The notes: generated by a model from the sequence alone, not told the origin. A stretch of DNA of 64,000 bases from Parvularcula marina (GCF_003399445.1 NZ_QUQO01000001.1:434001-498000); one strand, 5' to 3'. Shown: positions 1 to 8,856, numbered from the stretch's first letter. Numbers and translations: made by a program.

Positions 1-1253
1 TCAGTACGGGCGAGCCCGCGGGTGAAGAGAAGTGTGCGTGCCGATGACAGCGTCTTTTCATCTATAGGTGAGGTCGTGATCATCAGGTCATCACCAACAA
101 GTTCACAGCGGCTGGTAAAGCAGCCCGCTTCGGCGAGCGCCGCCGTCACCGCCTCTTCGTCAAGCTCACCCTCTTCGGCGCGTAGACGAAGGGCGTAGAG
201 CCTCAATTCCTCGCCTCCCTCACGGACGGGCAGCGGGCGAAGCCGGTCAACCGGCGCGGTGAATACCGGCCCGCCATCCTTTCGGGCGAGGGAGACAATG
301 TCTGAAGCAACCGCAGAGGCCGTGGCCCCTGCCCCGGCTCCGGGCCCGGTGAAGAGAAGCTCGCCCAGCGGGTCAGCGATAACCGCGACCGCATTGCCTG
401 CGCCCTCCATTTTGGAGAAGGCATGCCCCGTGGCCACAAAAGTCGGGCTGACCGCCATCGTGATGTCATCGCCCGCGCGTTTGGCCTCGCCCACGAGTTT
501 GATGACAAAGCCGAAGCGGCGCGCGAAACGGATATCATCAAGCGTGATGTTAGATATGCCGTGCACGGCGAATATATTGTTCTGCTCAGTGATGAGCTCC
601 GGATTTACAGTCCCATCGAAGGCGAGCATGGCAAGGATCGCCAACTTCTGGGCCGCATCGATCCCGTCGACATCGAGCGAAGGATCGGCCTCGGCAAAGC
701 CTGCTTCCTGTGCCTGCACCACCGCATCATCATAGGCGACGCCGTGATTGGCCATCTGGTCGAGAACGAAATTGCAGGTACCGTTCAGGATGCCGGAGAC
801 CGCCTCTACGCGGCAGGGCGCAAGGTTATCGCGCAGTGCCCGGACGATCGGCGTGCCTCCCGCGACCGCCGCCTCGAATTTGAGGGCACCGCCATTTTCT
901 TCGGCCAACCGCGCCAGCTCCTCGCCATGCGCGGCGATAAGTGCCTTGTTTGCAGTGGCAACCGACTTGCCGGCTTTCAGTGCCGCCGTCACCGCCTCGC
1001 GGGCCGGACCTTCCGCGCCGCCCATCAGCTCGACAAATACATCTGTCCCCGGCGCTTCGGCCAGCGCCACGGGGTCGTCATACCAGTCATATGCGTCAAT
1101 CGGGACAGCCCGCGCCTTGTTCTTGGTGCGCGCGGAGACGCCTGTGACCGCGATGTCAGACCCGATCATCCGGGCACGTCCATCTTCCGTCAGAAGCGAT
1201 AAGAGCCCGCCGCCTACTGTACCGAGCCCTGCGATCCCAATTCGTAAAGTCAA
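1..1253 (-). CDS. hom: Homoserine dehydrogenase, 3' end cut by window edge
   Basis: Reduces aspartate semialdehyde to homoserine with NAD(P)H, the branch point to threonine and methionine. About 417 residues are visible. The N-terminus carries the Rossmann motif GIAGLGTVGGG. The middle has the catalytic-region signatures ANKALIA, GGTPIVRALR and GILNGTCNF, then PSLDVDGIDAAQKLAIL. The last 70 visible residues look like the start of an ACT-type regulatory domain. Few residues should be missing, since the family is about 430 long. No ATG fits the N-terminus. I chose a TTG at 1253 because an AGGAAG ribosome site lies about 7 nt upstream and the protein then begins directly at the nucleotide-binding strand. 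A cystathionine gamma-synthase lies 9 kb away, so both methionine-branch enzymes are in the window though not in one operon. Confidence 0.93.
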   Translation of the reverse strand, partial: MTLRIGIAGLGTVGGGLLSLLTEDGRARMIGSDIAVTGVSARTKNKARAVPIDAYDWYDDPVALAEAPGTDVFVELMGGAEGPAREAVTAALKAGKSVATANKALIAAHGEELARLAEENGGALKFEAAVAGGTPIVRALRDNLAPCRVEAVSGILNGTCNFVLDQMANHGVAYDDAVVQAQEAGFAEADPSLDVDGIDAAQKLAILAMLAFDGTVNPELITEQNNIFAVHGISNITLDDIRFARRFGFVIKLVGEAKRAGDDITMAVSPTFVATGHAFSKMEGAGNAVAVIADPLGELLFTGPGAGAGATASAVASDIVSLARKDGGPVFTAPVDRLRPLPVREGGEELRLYALRLRAEEGELDEEAVTAALAEAGCFTSRCELVGDDLMITTSPIDEKTLSSARTLLFTRGLART

Positions 1254-1301
1254 TCTGTCTTCCTCTTCCTCGCCAGTCTGGCGTCCCTGTCCCCTCGGAC
1301 T

Positions 1302-1736
1302 TTACTGAGTTTCATTCTGCGACGGTTTGTTTGGGCTGACTGATGGCAGCACCGGCCGGTTCTGCGAGAGAAGCCCTTCGGCCTTCATCTGCGCCCGGTC
1401 GCGCTCGATCTGCGCCAGCAGACGCTCGGCCCGTCGCAAGAGGGCCTCTTCTTCAGGTGTCAGCCGGTCATCATCGATCTTTGCCCGCAATGCTGCCTGC
1501 TGGGCGAGGATCTGCGCGCGCTCCGCCTGCATCTCCGCCTTGGTCGGCAGTGCCGGCCCTTCAGAGGGCACGTCGTGAAGGTCAGGCGCCGAGGCCTCCC
1601 TTGCCTCAGCTAGGCGTGCCTCGATACGCTCTCCGATGAGCGGATTGGGCGGCTCGGTCAGGGCTGCCTCCTCCTCAGGTGAAGAAGCGCAGGCGACAAG
1701 AAGGAGCCCGAGGGGCAATATGGATAACAACCGCAT
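1302..1736 (-). CDS. Small predicted lipoprotein, coiled-coil, unknown function
   Basis: A 144-residue protein with a lipoprotein signal: a short positive start, a hydrophobic run and the lipobox LVAC with Cys at about residue 16. The mature part is almost all charged helix. Residues about 65-125 are rich in Glu, Arg, Ala and Gln with heptad-like spacing, and the tail is Pro/Ser/Asn rich. It is likely a periplasm-facing lipid-anchored helix. I recognise no family. It lies 48 nt upstream of homoserine dehydrogenase on the same strand and could be co-transcribed, but a functional link is not implied. It is divergent from the PHA synthase gene. Confidence 0.7.
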   Translation of the reverse strand: MRLLSILPLGLLLVACASSPEEEAALTEPPNPLIGERIEARLAEAREASAPDLHDVPSEGPALPTKAEMQAERAQILAQQAALRAKIDDDRLTPEEEALLRRAERLLAQIERDRAQMKAEGLLSQNRPVLPSVSPNKPSQNETQ

Positions 1737-1831
1737 GAAAACCTCGCCTCGCTCCGCGGAGAGCGATATGAGAGCCGAAAATCGCGCACAAGCTCTACGC
1801 CAGTGCGGTGCAACAAGGCAAGGAAACCCCC

Positions 1832-3850
1832 ATGCCCGATGATCAACGCCCTTTGCCTGAGGACAATCAGGCTAAACCGAAGAAAAAGGCCGCTGCCAAG
1901 AAGAAAGCAGCGCCCAAAAAGCCTGCGGCGAAAAAGCCCGCCAAGACAGGCGCTACGAATAAGCTGGCCGATGAGGCAAAGAAAGCCGCATCAAAGCCCG
2001 CTGCTGCGCGTCAGAGTGAGCCTGCCTCATCTGAGAAAAAGGCGAAGTCCCGGGACAATGGTCCCGTCTACTCCGATATGAAGCGCTTCGCCGAATATAT
2101 GGCGGAGATTAATGTCCGTACGCAGGAAATGCTGGAAGACGCAGTCGAACGCCATGCTGATCTTGGCCGCAAGGGCACCAGCCAGCCTGTTGATCCGCTG
2201 AACGTTTCCGAGGCTGGTCAGGAAGTCGCGACCGCCCTCTCCCAGAACCCGCTGCGTATGATGCAGCTGCAGCTTAATCTGTGGGAGAACTACACAAAGC
2301 TCTTCACTTCGACCTGCGAGAAAATGGCAGGGATGGATCCCAAACCCATCGCCCAGCCGCGCCCCGGCGACCGGCGCTTCAATCACGCGGCGTGGGAAGA
2401 AAACCCGATGCTTGATTTCATCAAGCAGTCCTACCTCCTCTTCGGAGAGTGGGTGAATTACGCGATCCAGAATGCCGAAGGGGTTGATGATTCAACCAAG
2501 CGCCGCGCCTATTTCCATGCCGACCAGTTCCTCGCCGCGATGTCGCCGACCAATGTGCCGGCGCTGAACCCTGACGTCATCGACGAGACCCTGAACACGC
2601 AAGGCAATAACTGGCTGGCCGGGTTCAAGAACTTCATGGAAGACCTTGAGCGCGGACATGGCGAACTGGCGATCACGCAGGCCGATCTCGATTTCTTCAA
2701 GGTCGGCCAGAACCTCGCCACGACACCCGGCAAGGTCGTTTATCAAAACGACCTAATGCAGCTGATCCAGTATTCACCGACCACGGAAGAAGTCGCCGAA
2801 CGGCCGATCGTCATCTTCCCGCCCTGGATCAATAAATTCTACATCCTCGATCTGCAGCCTGAGAATTCCTTCATCAAATGGCTGGTTGATCAGGGCCGGA
2901 CGGTGTTTCTCGTCTCTTGGGTAAACCCCGATACGCGGCTGAAGGACAAATCCTTCCCCGACTATATGCGCGAAGGGATCTTTGAGTCGCTCGAAGCCAT
3001 TGAGCGGGCAACAGGCCTGCGCGAGGTCGACACCATCGGCTATTGCATTGGCGGCACGCTGCTCGCTGTTACCCTCGCCTATATGGCGGAAGTCGGGGAC
3101 GACCGGATCAAGTCCGCAACTTTCTTTACATCGCAGATGGACTTCACCGAGGCAGGCGACCTCCTCCTCTTCGTGGACGACAAGCAGCTCCAGAACCTTG
3201 AGAAACAGATGGATGCCTCAGGCGGTGTCCTTGAAGGCTCAGCCATGGCGCGGACTTTCAACATGCTGCGGCCCAACGATCTGATCTGGTCGGCCTTTGT
3301 CGACAATTACTATCTGGGCAAGGAAGCCAAGAAGTTCGACCTTCTATTCTGGAACGCCGATGCGACGCGCATGACGCGAGCCTGTCACCTGTTCTACCTC
3401 AAAAATTTCTACAGGGACAATCTGCTCTCAAAAGGAGAGTTGGAGATCGAGGGCGTACCGATCAAACTTGATGCGGTCGACATCCCGATCTTCATGCAGG
3501 CCGGAGAGAAAGACCACATCGCACCGCCCAATTCCGTCTACCGATCAGCGCGGCTGTTCGACGGCGATGTGCGCTATATGCTGGCGGGCTCGGGCCATAT
3601 TGCAGGCGTCGTCAATCCGCCAGCAAAGAAGAAATATCACTACAAGACCAATTCAGCGCTGCCTGAGTCCCTCGAGGATTGGGTGAAGGGTGCTGAGCAT
3701 CATGAGCATTCATGGTGGCCCTACTGGATGGAATGGCTGTCCTCGCTATCGGACGGTACGGTGCCGGCGCGTATTCCAGGCGAAGGCGGGCTACCCGTCA
3801 TCGAGGATGCGCCGGGCTCCTACGTGCTTGTTAAGAGCGATGATGCCTGA
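1832..3850 (+). CDS. phaC: Class I poly(3-hydroxyalkanoate) synthase with Lys/Ala/Pro-rich N-terminal tail
   Basis: Polymerises hydroxyacyl-CoA into polyester at the surface of storage granules. The protein has 672 residues, against about 570-600 for typical class I enzymes. The alpha/beta hydrolase core has the synthase lipase box GYCIGG with the nucleophile at Cys405. The likely catalytic Asp is in GEKDHIAPP (Asp561) and the His in GSGHIAGVV (His589). The surplus length is an N-terminal tail, about residues 14-73, made almost only of Lys, Ala and Pro, resembling histone H1 or the PhaF tail. I chose the ATG at 1832 over a GTG at 1808 because AGGA sits 8 nt upstream of it. No phaA, phaB or phasin gene is adjacent. 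The catalytic assignment is secure; the role of the tail is inference. Confidence 0.96.
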   Translation: MPDDQRPLPEDNQAKPKKKAAAKKKAAPKKPAAKKPAKTGATNKLADEAKKAASKPAAARQSEPASSEKKAKSRDNGPVYSDMKRFAEYMAEINVRTQEMLEDAVERHADLGRKGTSQPVDPLNVSEAGQEVATALSQNPLRMMQLQLNLWENYTKLFTSTCEKMAGMDPKPIAQPRPGDRRFNHAAWEENPMLDFIKQSYLLFGEWVNYAIQNAEGVDDSTKRRAYFHADQFLAAMSPTNVPALNPDVIDETLNTQGNNWLAGFKNFMEDLERGHGELAITQADLDFFKVGQNLATTPGKVVYQNDLMQLIQYSPTTEEVAERPIVIFPPWINKFYILDLQPENSFIKWLVDQGRTVFLVSWVNPDTRLKDKSFPDYMREGIFESLEAIERATGLREVDTIGYCIGGTLLAVTLAYMAEVGDDRIKSATFFTSQMDFTEAGDLLLFVDDKQLQNLEKQMDASGGVLEGSAMARTFNMLRPNDLIWSAFVDNYYLGKEAKKFDLLFWNADATRMTRACHLFYLKNFYRDNLLSKGELEIEGVPIKLDAVDIPIFMQAGEKDHIAPPNSVYRSARLFDGDVRYMLAGSGHIAGVVNPPAKKKYHYKTNSALPESLEDWVKGAEHHEHSWWPYWMEWLSSLSDGTVPARIPGEGGLPVIEDAPGSYVLVKSDDA

Positions 3851-3864
3851 ATGACACACCCCCG

Positions 3865-3879
3865 TTAACCTCTCATTAA
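3865..3879 (+). promoter_or_regulatory. Candidate full CtrA-binding site (TTAA-N7-TTAA)
   Basis: The sequence TTAACCTCTCATTAACC matches the alphaproteobacterial CtrA consensus TTAA-N7-TTAAC exactly, including the trailing C. A further TTAAC half site follows at 3899-3903. The site is 59 nt upstream of the small gene at 3938. It lies 15 nt past the phaC stop, so it can only act on the downstream genes. An imperfect inverted repeat (ACCAGCC ... GGCTGGT) overlaps its 3' side. CtrA control is inferred from the motif alone. Confidence 0.55.
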
Positions 3880-3937
3880 CCAGCCGGGATCAGATTAGTT
3901 AACGGCTGGTAAAACCAACGAGAGTCAGGGCGGCGTC

Positions 3938-4108
3938 ATGCAGGTCTCACAACAGGCAACAACAAGAGAATTGCTCGAACGGCTTGCAGCAACAGAGCTG
4001 CGCCGCCGGTTGACGGCGGAACGGATTTTCCGCGAGTTGCGCAAGACTGGCGAGGAGCGCGACGGGCCGACATCTGACCTCTCACGGCTCTCACCGAGCC
4101 TCAGATAA
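3938..4108 (+). CDS. Small basic protein, 56 aa, unknown
   Basis: A 56-residue, Arg- and Glu-rich, probably helical protein. The middle contains ELLERLAATELRRRL followed by AERIFRELRK, which could form two amphipathic helices. The Ser-rich tail ends SRLSPSLR. The start is the ATG at 3938, preceded by GAGTCAGGG about 9 nt upstream. The gene lies directly downstream of a CtrA-type box, and the next gene starts 21 nt after its stop, so the two probably form a pair. I recognise no family. The coding case rests on the upstream box, the ribosome site and the non-random charge pattern. Confidence 0.5.
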   Translation: MQVSQQATTRELLERLAATELRRRLTAERIFRELRKTGEERDGPTSDLSRLSPSLR

Positions 4109-4129
4109 AGCCAGGAAGAATGGTAGCGG

Positions 4130-4465
4130 ATGGCCACAAAACCAGACGCTAAAATTCTCCTGAAACCGCTTGTGATCGAAATTCATCACAGTGCTGATGA
4201 GTTTATCACGATACCTTTCAACCAGATCACCCGTATTGAGATATTCAAGCGCGACATTCTGGTCACGGACCTGATCTGCAGCCAGATTTATTATCAGACG
4301 AATGGCGGGATCAGATCCGCCATCATCCATGAAGAGATGACGGGCTTCGATGAGGCACTTTCCCGAATCGCCAAATTTCCCGGTTTCATGACCGGGTGGC
4401 GCGACAGGGTCGTCCTGCCGCCCTTTGAGGAGAACAGGACGACTGTTTTCAGACGGGACGGCTAG
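4130..4465 (+). CDS. Hypothetical protein, 111 aa
   Basis: A 111-residue soluble protein without signal peptide or membrane segment. The first half alternates hydrophobic and charged residues (LLKPLVIEIHH, FITIPFNQITRIEIF), which suggests beta strands. The second half is mixed, with aromatic Phe and Trp near the C-terminus. I do not recognise it. It starts 21 nt after the 56-residue gene and is probably co-transcribed with it from the CtrA-box promoter. Its stop overlaps the 3' end of the convergent pirin gene by 4 nt. Confidence 0.65.
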   Translation: MATKPDAKILLKPLVIEIHHSADEFITIPFNQITRIEIFKRDILVTDLICSQIYYQTNGGIRSAIIHEEMTGFDEALSRIAKFPGFMTGWRDRVVLPPFEENRTTVFRRDG

Positions 4466-5388
4466 TCGATCGGAATGAATTCCTGATCATCCGCCGGCGG
4501 CAAATGAAAGCGACCTTCGCCCCAATTGGCGCGCTTCCATTCTTCTTTGGCTGCCTCGATCCTCTCCTTTGAGGTTGCAACGAAATTCCACCAGATGTGG
4601 CGCGGACCATCGGCCACCGCGCCGCCAAAGATCAGCACGCGCGCCGGAGACTCATTGGCCTTGAGAGTAGCAGCACGGTTATGCCCAAGAATGGCGCATG
4701 TGCCCTCCTCATAGGTCTGCCCGCCGATCTCGACCTTCCCTTCCACCACATAGACCGCGCGGTCCTCATGATCATCCGGCATCGGAAGGGAGGTGCCCGC
4801 CGCAAGTTGGGCATCGAGATAGAGCGTATCGGTATAGGTCGTCGCGGGCGCGGTCTCGCCATAGGCTGTGCCAAGGATCACGCGGAGGCTCGCACCGCCC
4901 TCCTCGATCAAAGGCTGGGCGTCACTGGCGTGGTGCTCAAAAGCTGGCGCGATGTCTTCCTTACCTGCAGGCAGCGCCATCCAGGTCTGGATCCCGGCAA
5001 GGCGCCTATCCGTCTGCCGCGCCTCTTCCGGTGAACGTTCTGAATGGGTGATGCCGATCCCGGCTGTCATCAGATTGACCGCCCCCGGACGAATATCCTG
5101 GGTGTAGCCGAGACTGTCGCGGTGACGCAGCGACCCCTCATAAAGGTAGGTCACCGTCGCAAGGCCGATGTGCGGATGCGGGCGGACATCAATCGCCTCG
5201 CCCGGCGCGAAACCGGCAGGGCCGATCTGATCAAAAAAGATGAAGGGGCCGACCATCTGGCGCTCTTTTGAGGGCAGCGCCCGGCGCACCTCAAACCCGC
5301 CAAGATCGCGCGCGCGCGGGATCAAGACCGTCTCGACAGGTCCGTCGTGATCGATATCCGCGGGCGACAGGTCATCATGGTGGCTCAT
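4462..5388 (-). CDS. Pirin family protein (bicupin)
   Basis: A 308-residue protein of the pirin family, a two-cupin iron-binding fold. Some bacterial members have quercetin dioxygenase activity; many are of unknown role. The N-terminal cupin shows the metal motif PHPHIGLATVTYLYEG with a following RHRDSLG, which supplies the His ligands typical of pirins. Further family signatures are GGFEVRRALPS, GPFIFFDQIGP and GITHSERSPEE. The C-terminal cupin carries the pirin_C pattern (VYVVEGKVEIGGQ, LIFGGA). Length is normal. The start ATG at 5388 has AAGGAG about 8 nt upstream. It lies downstream of gltX on the same strand with a hairpin between them, so it may be separately transcribed. Confidence 0.93.
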   Translation of the reverse strand: MSHHDDLSPADIDHDGPVETVLIPRARDLGGFEVRRALPSKERQMVGPFIFFDQIGPAGFAPGEAIDVRPHPHIGLATVTYLYEGSLRHRDSLGYTQDIRPGAVNLMTAGIGITHSERSPEEARQTDRRLAGIQTWMALPAGKEDIAPAFEHHASDAQPLIEEGGASLRVILGTAYGETAPATTYTDTLYLDAQLAAGTSLPMPDDHEDRAVYVVEGKVEIGGQTYEEGTCAILGHNRAATLKANESPARVLIFGGAVADGPRHIWWNFVATSKERIEAAKEEWKRANWGEGRFHLPPADDQEFIPID

Positions 5389-5422
5389 GGCGGGCTCCTT
5401 GTTTCCTTGCCGAAAACCTAGA

Positions 5423-5454
5423 GACCACCCTACCGCGCAACAATTGCGCTGGTC
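5423..5454 (-). terminator. Possible hairpin terminator between gltX and pirin genes
   Basis: A hairpin with inner stem GCGCAA / TTGCGC (5435-5440 with 5444-5449) and outer arms GACCA / TGGTC (5423-5427 with 5450-5454), the latter with a one-sided bulge. Read leftward it follows the gltX stop by about 25 nt and is followed by a short run TTTTC. The T-run is weak, so this is a tentative terminator or a processing hairpin. Confidence 0.35.
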
Positions 5455-5478
5455 AGTAAAAGACTGTTGCGGCTGAGC

Positions 5479-6831
5479 TTACGCCCGCTTGCCCGCAAAT
5501 CGCGCCCGAGCCTTCTCCGCCCCTATCAGTGCGAAGATCGGGCCCATTTCCGGGCCGTGCTCGGCCCCGGTCAGGGCCTTGCGCAGCGGCATGAAGAGCT
5601 TCTTCCCCTTGGCGCCTGTCTCAGTCTTCACCTTCTCGATCAGCGCCTGCCAGTCGGCTTCGGTGATCTCGCCTTGAGGGACAGCTGCGGCGGCAGCATC
5701 GGTGACAGCCTTGTCCTCATCATCGATGACAGGGTCGATCTCGCCCATCACGACATCGCGCCATTGTCCGATATCGGAGAATAGCTCGATATTGCCCTTG
5801 GCCGTTTCCCAAAGTTCCTGAGAGACACCGGCTTCTTCAAGCCGCTCTTCCATGCGCTCATAGGGCATCATGTGCAGGATCTTCGCATTGAGCTGGTGCA
5901 GCTCATCCATGTCGAAGCGGGCGGGCGCGCGGCCCATGCGGCCGAAATCAAATCCTTCAGCCATCTCCTCCATGGAGATGCGAGGCTCGATCGGATCCGA
6001 TGTCCCGAGCCGTGAAAGGAGCGAGGTAATCGCTTCAGGCTCAAGCCCGGCTTCTCGCATGGCGGAGATCGAGAGCGAGCCCAAGCGTTTGGACAGCCCT
6101 TCCCCATCCTTGCCGACCAGCAGCGAATGGTGCGCAAAGCTCGGCATGATGCCATCGCCGCGGTATTCGATCAGGGCCCGGAAGACCTCAACCTGCGCGG
6201 CGGTATTGGTGACGTGATCCTCACCCCGGATGACGTGCGTGATGCCAAAATCGATATCATCGACGCAGGACGGCAGGGTGTAGAGGAACTGGCCGTCCTC
6301 ACGGATCAGGACCGGGTCGGAAATCGTCGAGGTGTCGAGTTTCGTCTCCCCCCGGATGAGATCGTCCCATGAGACTTCCGAGCGCGACAGTTTGAAACGA
6401 TAATGCGGCTTGCGACCCTCTTCTTCGAGGGCGGCGCGTTCATTCTCAGTCAGCTCAAGGGCGGCACGGTCATAGACCGGCGGCAGGCCACGGGCACGCT
6501 GCAACTTGCGTTTGCGGTCAAGCTCCTCAGCCGTCTCGTAGCAGGGATAGAGCAGACCCTCGCTCATCAGGTGATCGGCGACATCTTCATAGACGCCAAA
6601 GCGCTCTGACTGGCGCGCGAATTCATCATGGACAAGACCAAGCCAGGCGAGGTCTTTCTGGATAAGTTCCTCATACTCGACGGTCGAACGCTCCTTGTCC
6701 GTATCATCGGAACGCAGGAGGAAGCTGCCGCCCTCTTTCTTCGCAAAGAGCCAGTTGAAAAGCGCTGCGCGGATATTCCCTACATGCAGCTTGCCCGTCG
6801 GGGACGGGGCGAAGCGGACCTTGACCGTCAT
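5479..6831 (-). CDS. gltX: Glutamate--tRNA ligase
   Basis: Charges tRNA-Glu (in many alphaproteobacteria also tRNA-Gln, later amidated). The 450-residue protein begins with the class I synthetase start RFAPSPTGKLHVGN, which holds the HIGH-type motif. The KMSKS-type motif is GLSKRLGS. SDDTD replaces the common EDTD at about residue 41, and IRGEDHV is the conserved pocket motif. Length fits discriminating or dual bacterial GluRS. Alphaproteobacteria often have two gltX genes, and I cannot tell which this is. The start ATG at 6831 follows directly on a poorly conserved leader. Confidence 0.96.
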   Translation of the reverse strand: MTVKVRFAPSPTGKLHVGNIRAALFNWLFAKKEGGSFLLRSDDTDKERSTVEYEELIQKDLAWLGLVHDEFARQSERFGVYEDVADHLMSEGLLYPCYETAEELDRKRKLQRARGLPPVYDRAALELTENERAALEEEGRKPHYRFKLSRSEVSWDDLIRGETKLDTSTISDPVLIREDGQFLYTLPSCVDDIDFGITHVIRGEDHVTNTAAQVEVFRALIEYRGDGIMPSFAHHSLLVGKDGEGLSKRLGSLSISAMREAGLEPEAITSLLSRLGTSDPIEPRISMEEMAEGFDFGRMGRAPARFDMDELHQLNAKILHMMPYERMEERLEEAGVSQELWETAKGNIELFSDIGQWRDVVMGEIDPVIDDEDKAVTDAAAAAVPQGEITEADWQALIEKVKTETGAKGKKLFMPLRKALTGAEHGPEMGPIFALIGAEKARARFAGKRA

Positions 6832-6903
6832 TTATGTTCTCTTGAATTTTTCAGCCGAAGCGGGGGTCTACTCCCCCCCGCACAGGAAGGCAAACACTGG
6901 CAA

Positions 6904-7656
6904 CTATTCCGCCAGCTCATCAAGGATGAGGCGCCGCAGCTCACGGATCCGGTCAGCGTTGGCGCCGATATCGGACCGCCCGATGCGGGATTTCGAGCGG
7001 ATGTCGATGACCGACCCCTCATCTGTCGGGCGAACGCGGATGACGACATCATCCCTGAAGCCGAACCAGCGCGTCGTGGCGGTCCCCTCGATCAGGCCGC
7101 GGCTCTTGTCCTTGGTCAAAAGCTCAAGCCCAATGGCGCGCGCTGCTTTCAGCGAAGCGTCAAAGGCGACATCGGCATCAACCGCGACCTCAATCGGCAC
7201 GATGTCAGGATAGGCTTCGAGCTGTTGGGCGGTCTGTTCGGTGTCGTATTCTGCCGGGTTCATGCCCTCTTTGCGCATCGGTGCGGTCGAAACGAATACC
7301 GGTGGATCGCTGACATCTGTCGTAATGTCATGGATCGGGGGGACGTCCTGGGCTGTCTTGAACATCTGGATCGGCCCGAGCGCCATGGTGAGCGAGATGA
7401 TACCGAAGGCAATGGCCGGGCCCATCAGGCCGCGGCGGCCCTTTATGAGGATGAAGACAGCGAGCAGGAGCTCAGCAGCAGCAGCGACGAGCAGCGCGAT
7501 CAGGAGCCACCCAAGTGAGCGGTTCGCACCGACAAGCGTGCCGAACAGCGTTCCAAGGTCAATGGCGCCGGCGCGGAAACCGAGCGTCAGACCGCCATAG
7601 ATCAGTGCGGGCAAGGCACCGGCAAACACCAGCGCAGGCAGCAGAAAACGCGGCAT
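6904..7656 (-). CDS. Membrane protein with C-terminal DUF1499 domain
   Basis: A 250-residue protein with three hydrophobic segments in the first 120 residues (about 3-25, 50-72, 80-100), then a soluble domain of the DUF1499 type (about 120-250). Signatures are PPIHDITTDVSDPPVFV, the central FDASLKAARAIGLEL and the tail VIDIRSKSRIGRSDIGANADRI. The function of DUF1499 is unknown; the N-terminal anchor places it at the inner membrane. It lies 72 nt upstream of gltX on the same strand. The start ATG at 7656 has GAGGGAG a few bases upstream. Confidence 0.85.
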   Translation of the reverse strand: MPRFLLPALVFAGALPALIYGGLTLGFRAGAIDLGTLFGTLVGANRSLGWLLIALLVAAAAELLLAVFILIKGRRGLMGPAIAFGIISLTMALGPIQMFKTAQDVPPIHDITTDVSDPPVFVSTAPMRKEGMNPAEYDTEQTAQQLEAYPDIVPIEVAVDADVAFDASLKAARAIGLELLTKDKSRGLIEGTATTRWFGFRDDVVIRVRPTDEGSVIDIRSKSRIGRSDIGANADRIRELRRLILDELAE

Positions 7657-7757
7657 GGAAACTCCCTCATGAAACCCGTGCGCGCTTTCACGCGTCTGGT
7701 CAGGCCGATTTAGCCGGAAAATCCTTTAAGGGGAATGTGCGGTTATCCCGCGAGGGA

Positions 7758-8618
7758 TCAGTCGAAGCTGATCTTCACGCCGATATAGTCGGCATTGTCG
7801 ACGACCTTGTCGTCCCAGGTCGAAAATTTCGACCGGCGGTGGACATAGTTGAGTGACAGATCGGCGGTGCCGCGAGAGAGCAGGATCCCGGCCTCAAGAT
7901 CACCCATGGTCAGGCTGTCAGAGACATCGACGGAATTCTGAAGGTCAAGAATGCCAGAGGGGCGCTCATCCCAGACAACACGGGTGCCGTCCGCGGCGGC
8001 GTACATGTACCAGCTGTTCTTGCCATCTTCGGATTCTTTAAGCTCACCGACCCGGATCTCACCCTTCACCCCGCGAAGGGTACAGGCGCCATCAAGACAT
8101 TCAGCCAGCGCCGGGGAGAGATAAACCCCGATATCTGACTCATCGTTTTGGCCTTCGGAAGAGAAGGCGAAGCCGCCGGCATCGCAGTCACTCGGCACGC
8201 CGCGCAGCGCAAAGCTGGCACCGTCCCCGGCATAAGCTGCTGCACGATTCTGGAGCTGGTCTGAGGATGGACGCGCGTCAGAACAGGTTTTGTTGTTAGC
8301 AGAGAGAATGAGGTCGAATTCGTCCTTGCGAGGCAACAGCAAAAGGCCACCCTTGCCGTCTTCATCCGGAAGGAACAGCGCTGTTTGCGAAGCATGAGTG
8401 TCTTCGGAGGCGAGCCGACTCTGGGCTGGCGTCTCGACGGTCTCGTCATCTTCGAGGAGCATGACCTCGAAAAGCGGCCGCCATTGTTCTTCCTGCTGGC
8501 GCTTATGGTCTTCGAGAAGCTGGCTATAGTCGATATCGCTCTCGACAAGCTGCGCAGACGCAATACTCCCCGCCGCAAGGCAGGAAAGTCCAGCAATTAC
8601 AGAGATGTATTTTCGCAT
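7758..8618 (-). CDS. Exported protein, possible outer-membrane or periplasmic, unknown
   Basis: A 286-residue protein with a clear Sec signal peptide ending SIASAQ. After a Glu/Gln-rich stretch the protein becomes rich in short alternating strands. The last 100 residues (EIRVGELKESEDGK, GDLEAGILLSRGTADLSLNYVHRRSKF) end in YIGVKISFD, a beta-barrel-like alternation near the C-terminus. Two Cys pairs in the middle may form disulfides. I chose the ATG at 8618 over 8627 because GAGAT sits 7 nt before it. No family recognised. The upstream 238 nt carry no gene. Confidence 0.65.
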   Translation of the reverse strand: MRKYISVIAGLSCLAAGSIASAQLVESDIDYSQLLEDHKRQQEEQWRPLFEVMLLEDDETVETPAQSRLASEDTHASQTALFLPDEDGKGGLLLLPRKDEFDLILSANNKTCSDARPSSDQLQNRAAAYAGDGASFALRGVPSDCDAGGFAFSSEGQNDESDIGVYLSPALAECLDGACTLRGVKGEIRVGELKESEDGKNSWYMYAAADGTRVVWDERPSGILDLQNSVDVSDSLTMGDLEAGILLSRGTADLSLNYVHRRSKFSTWDDKVVDNADYIGVKISFD

Positions 8619-8856
8619 GGCGAACATCTCAACGTCCAGCTTTCACGCTGGTTCCCTATAACACTGCCCCCGCAGCACCCCGGTTCTAGCAGACTCGGCA
8701 CAAAAGTGCATGAGAAATCCACCAGAGACTTAATCCGGCATCTCAGGCGCAAGGATCGCGCCAGACGATGTCGTGAATGTGACCATATCAGGGCAGGGTT
8801 AATTTTCTGTGGGAATTAAGGCCAAACTTGACCCAAATGAGGCTAAAATGTGGCGG

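Noticed and set aside
3870-3910. Inverted repeat ACCAGCC...GGCTGGT after phaC as a terminator
   Set aside because: The loop is long and no T-run follows; it overlaps the CtrA-type box, so a regulatory role fits better.
8619-8856. Possible sRNA or promoter in the longest gene-free stretch
   Set aside because: TTGACC and TAAAAT are present but only 10 nt apart, and I find no terminator-like hairpin.
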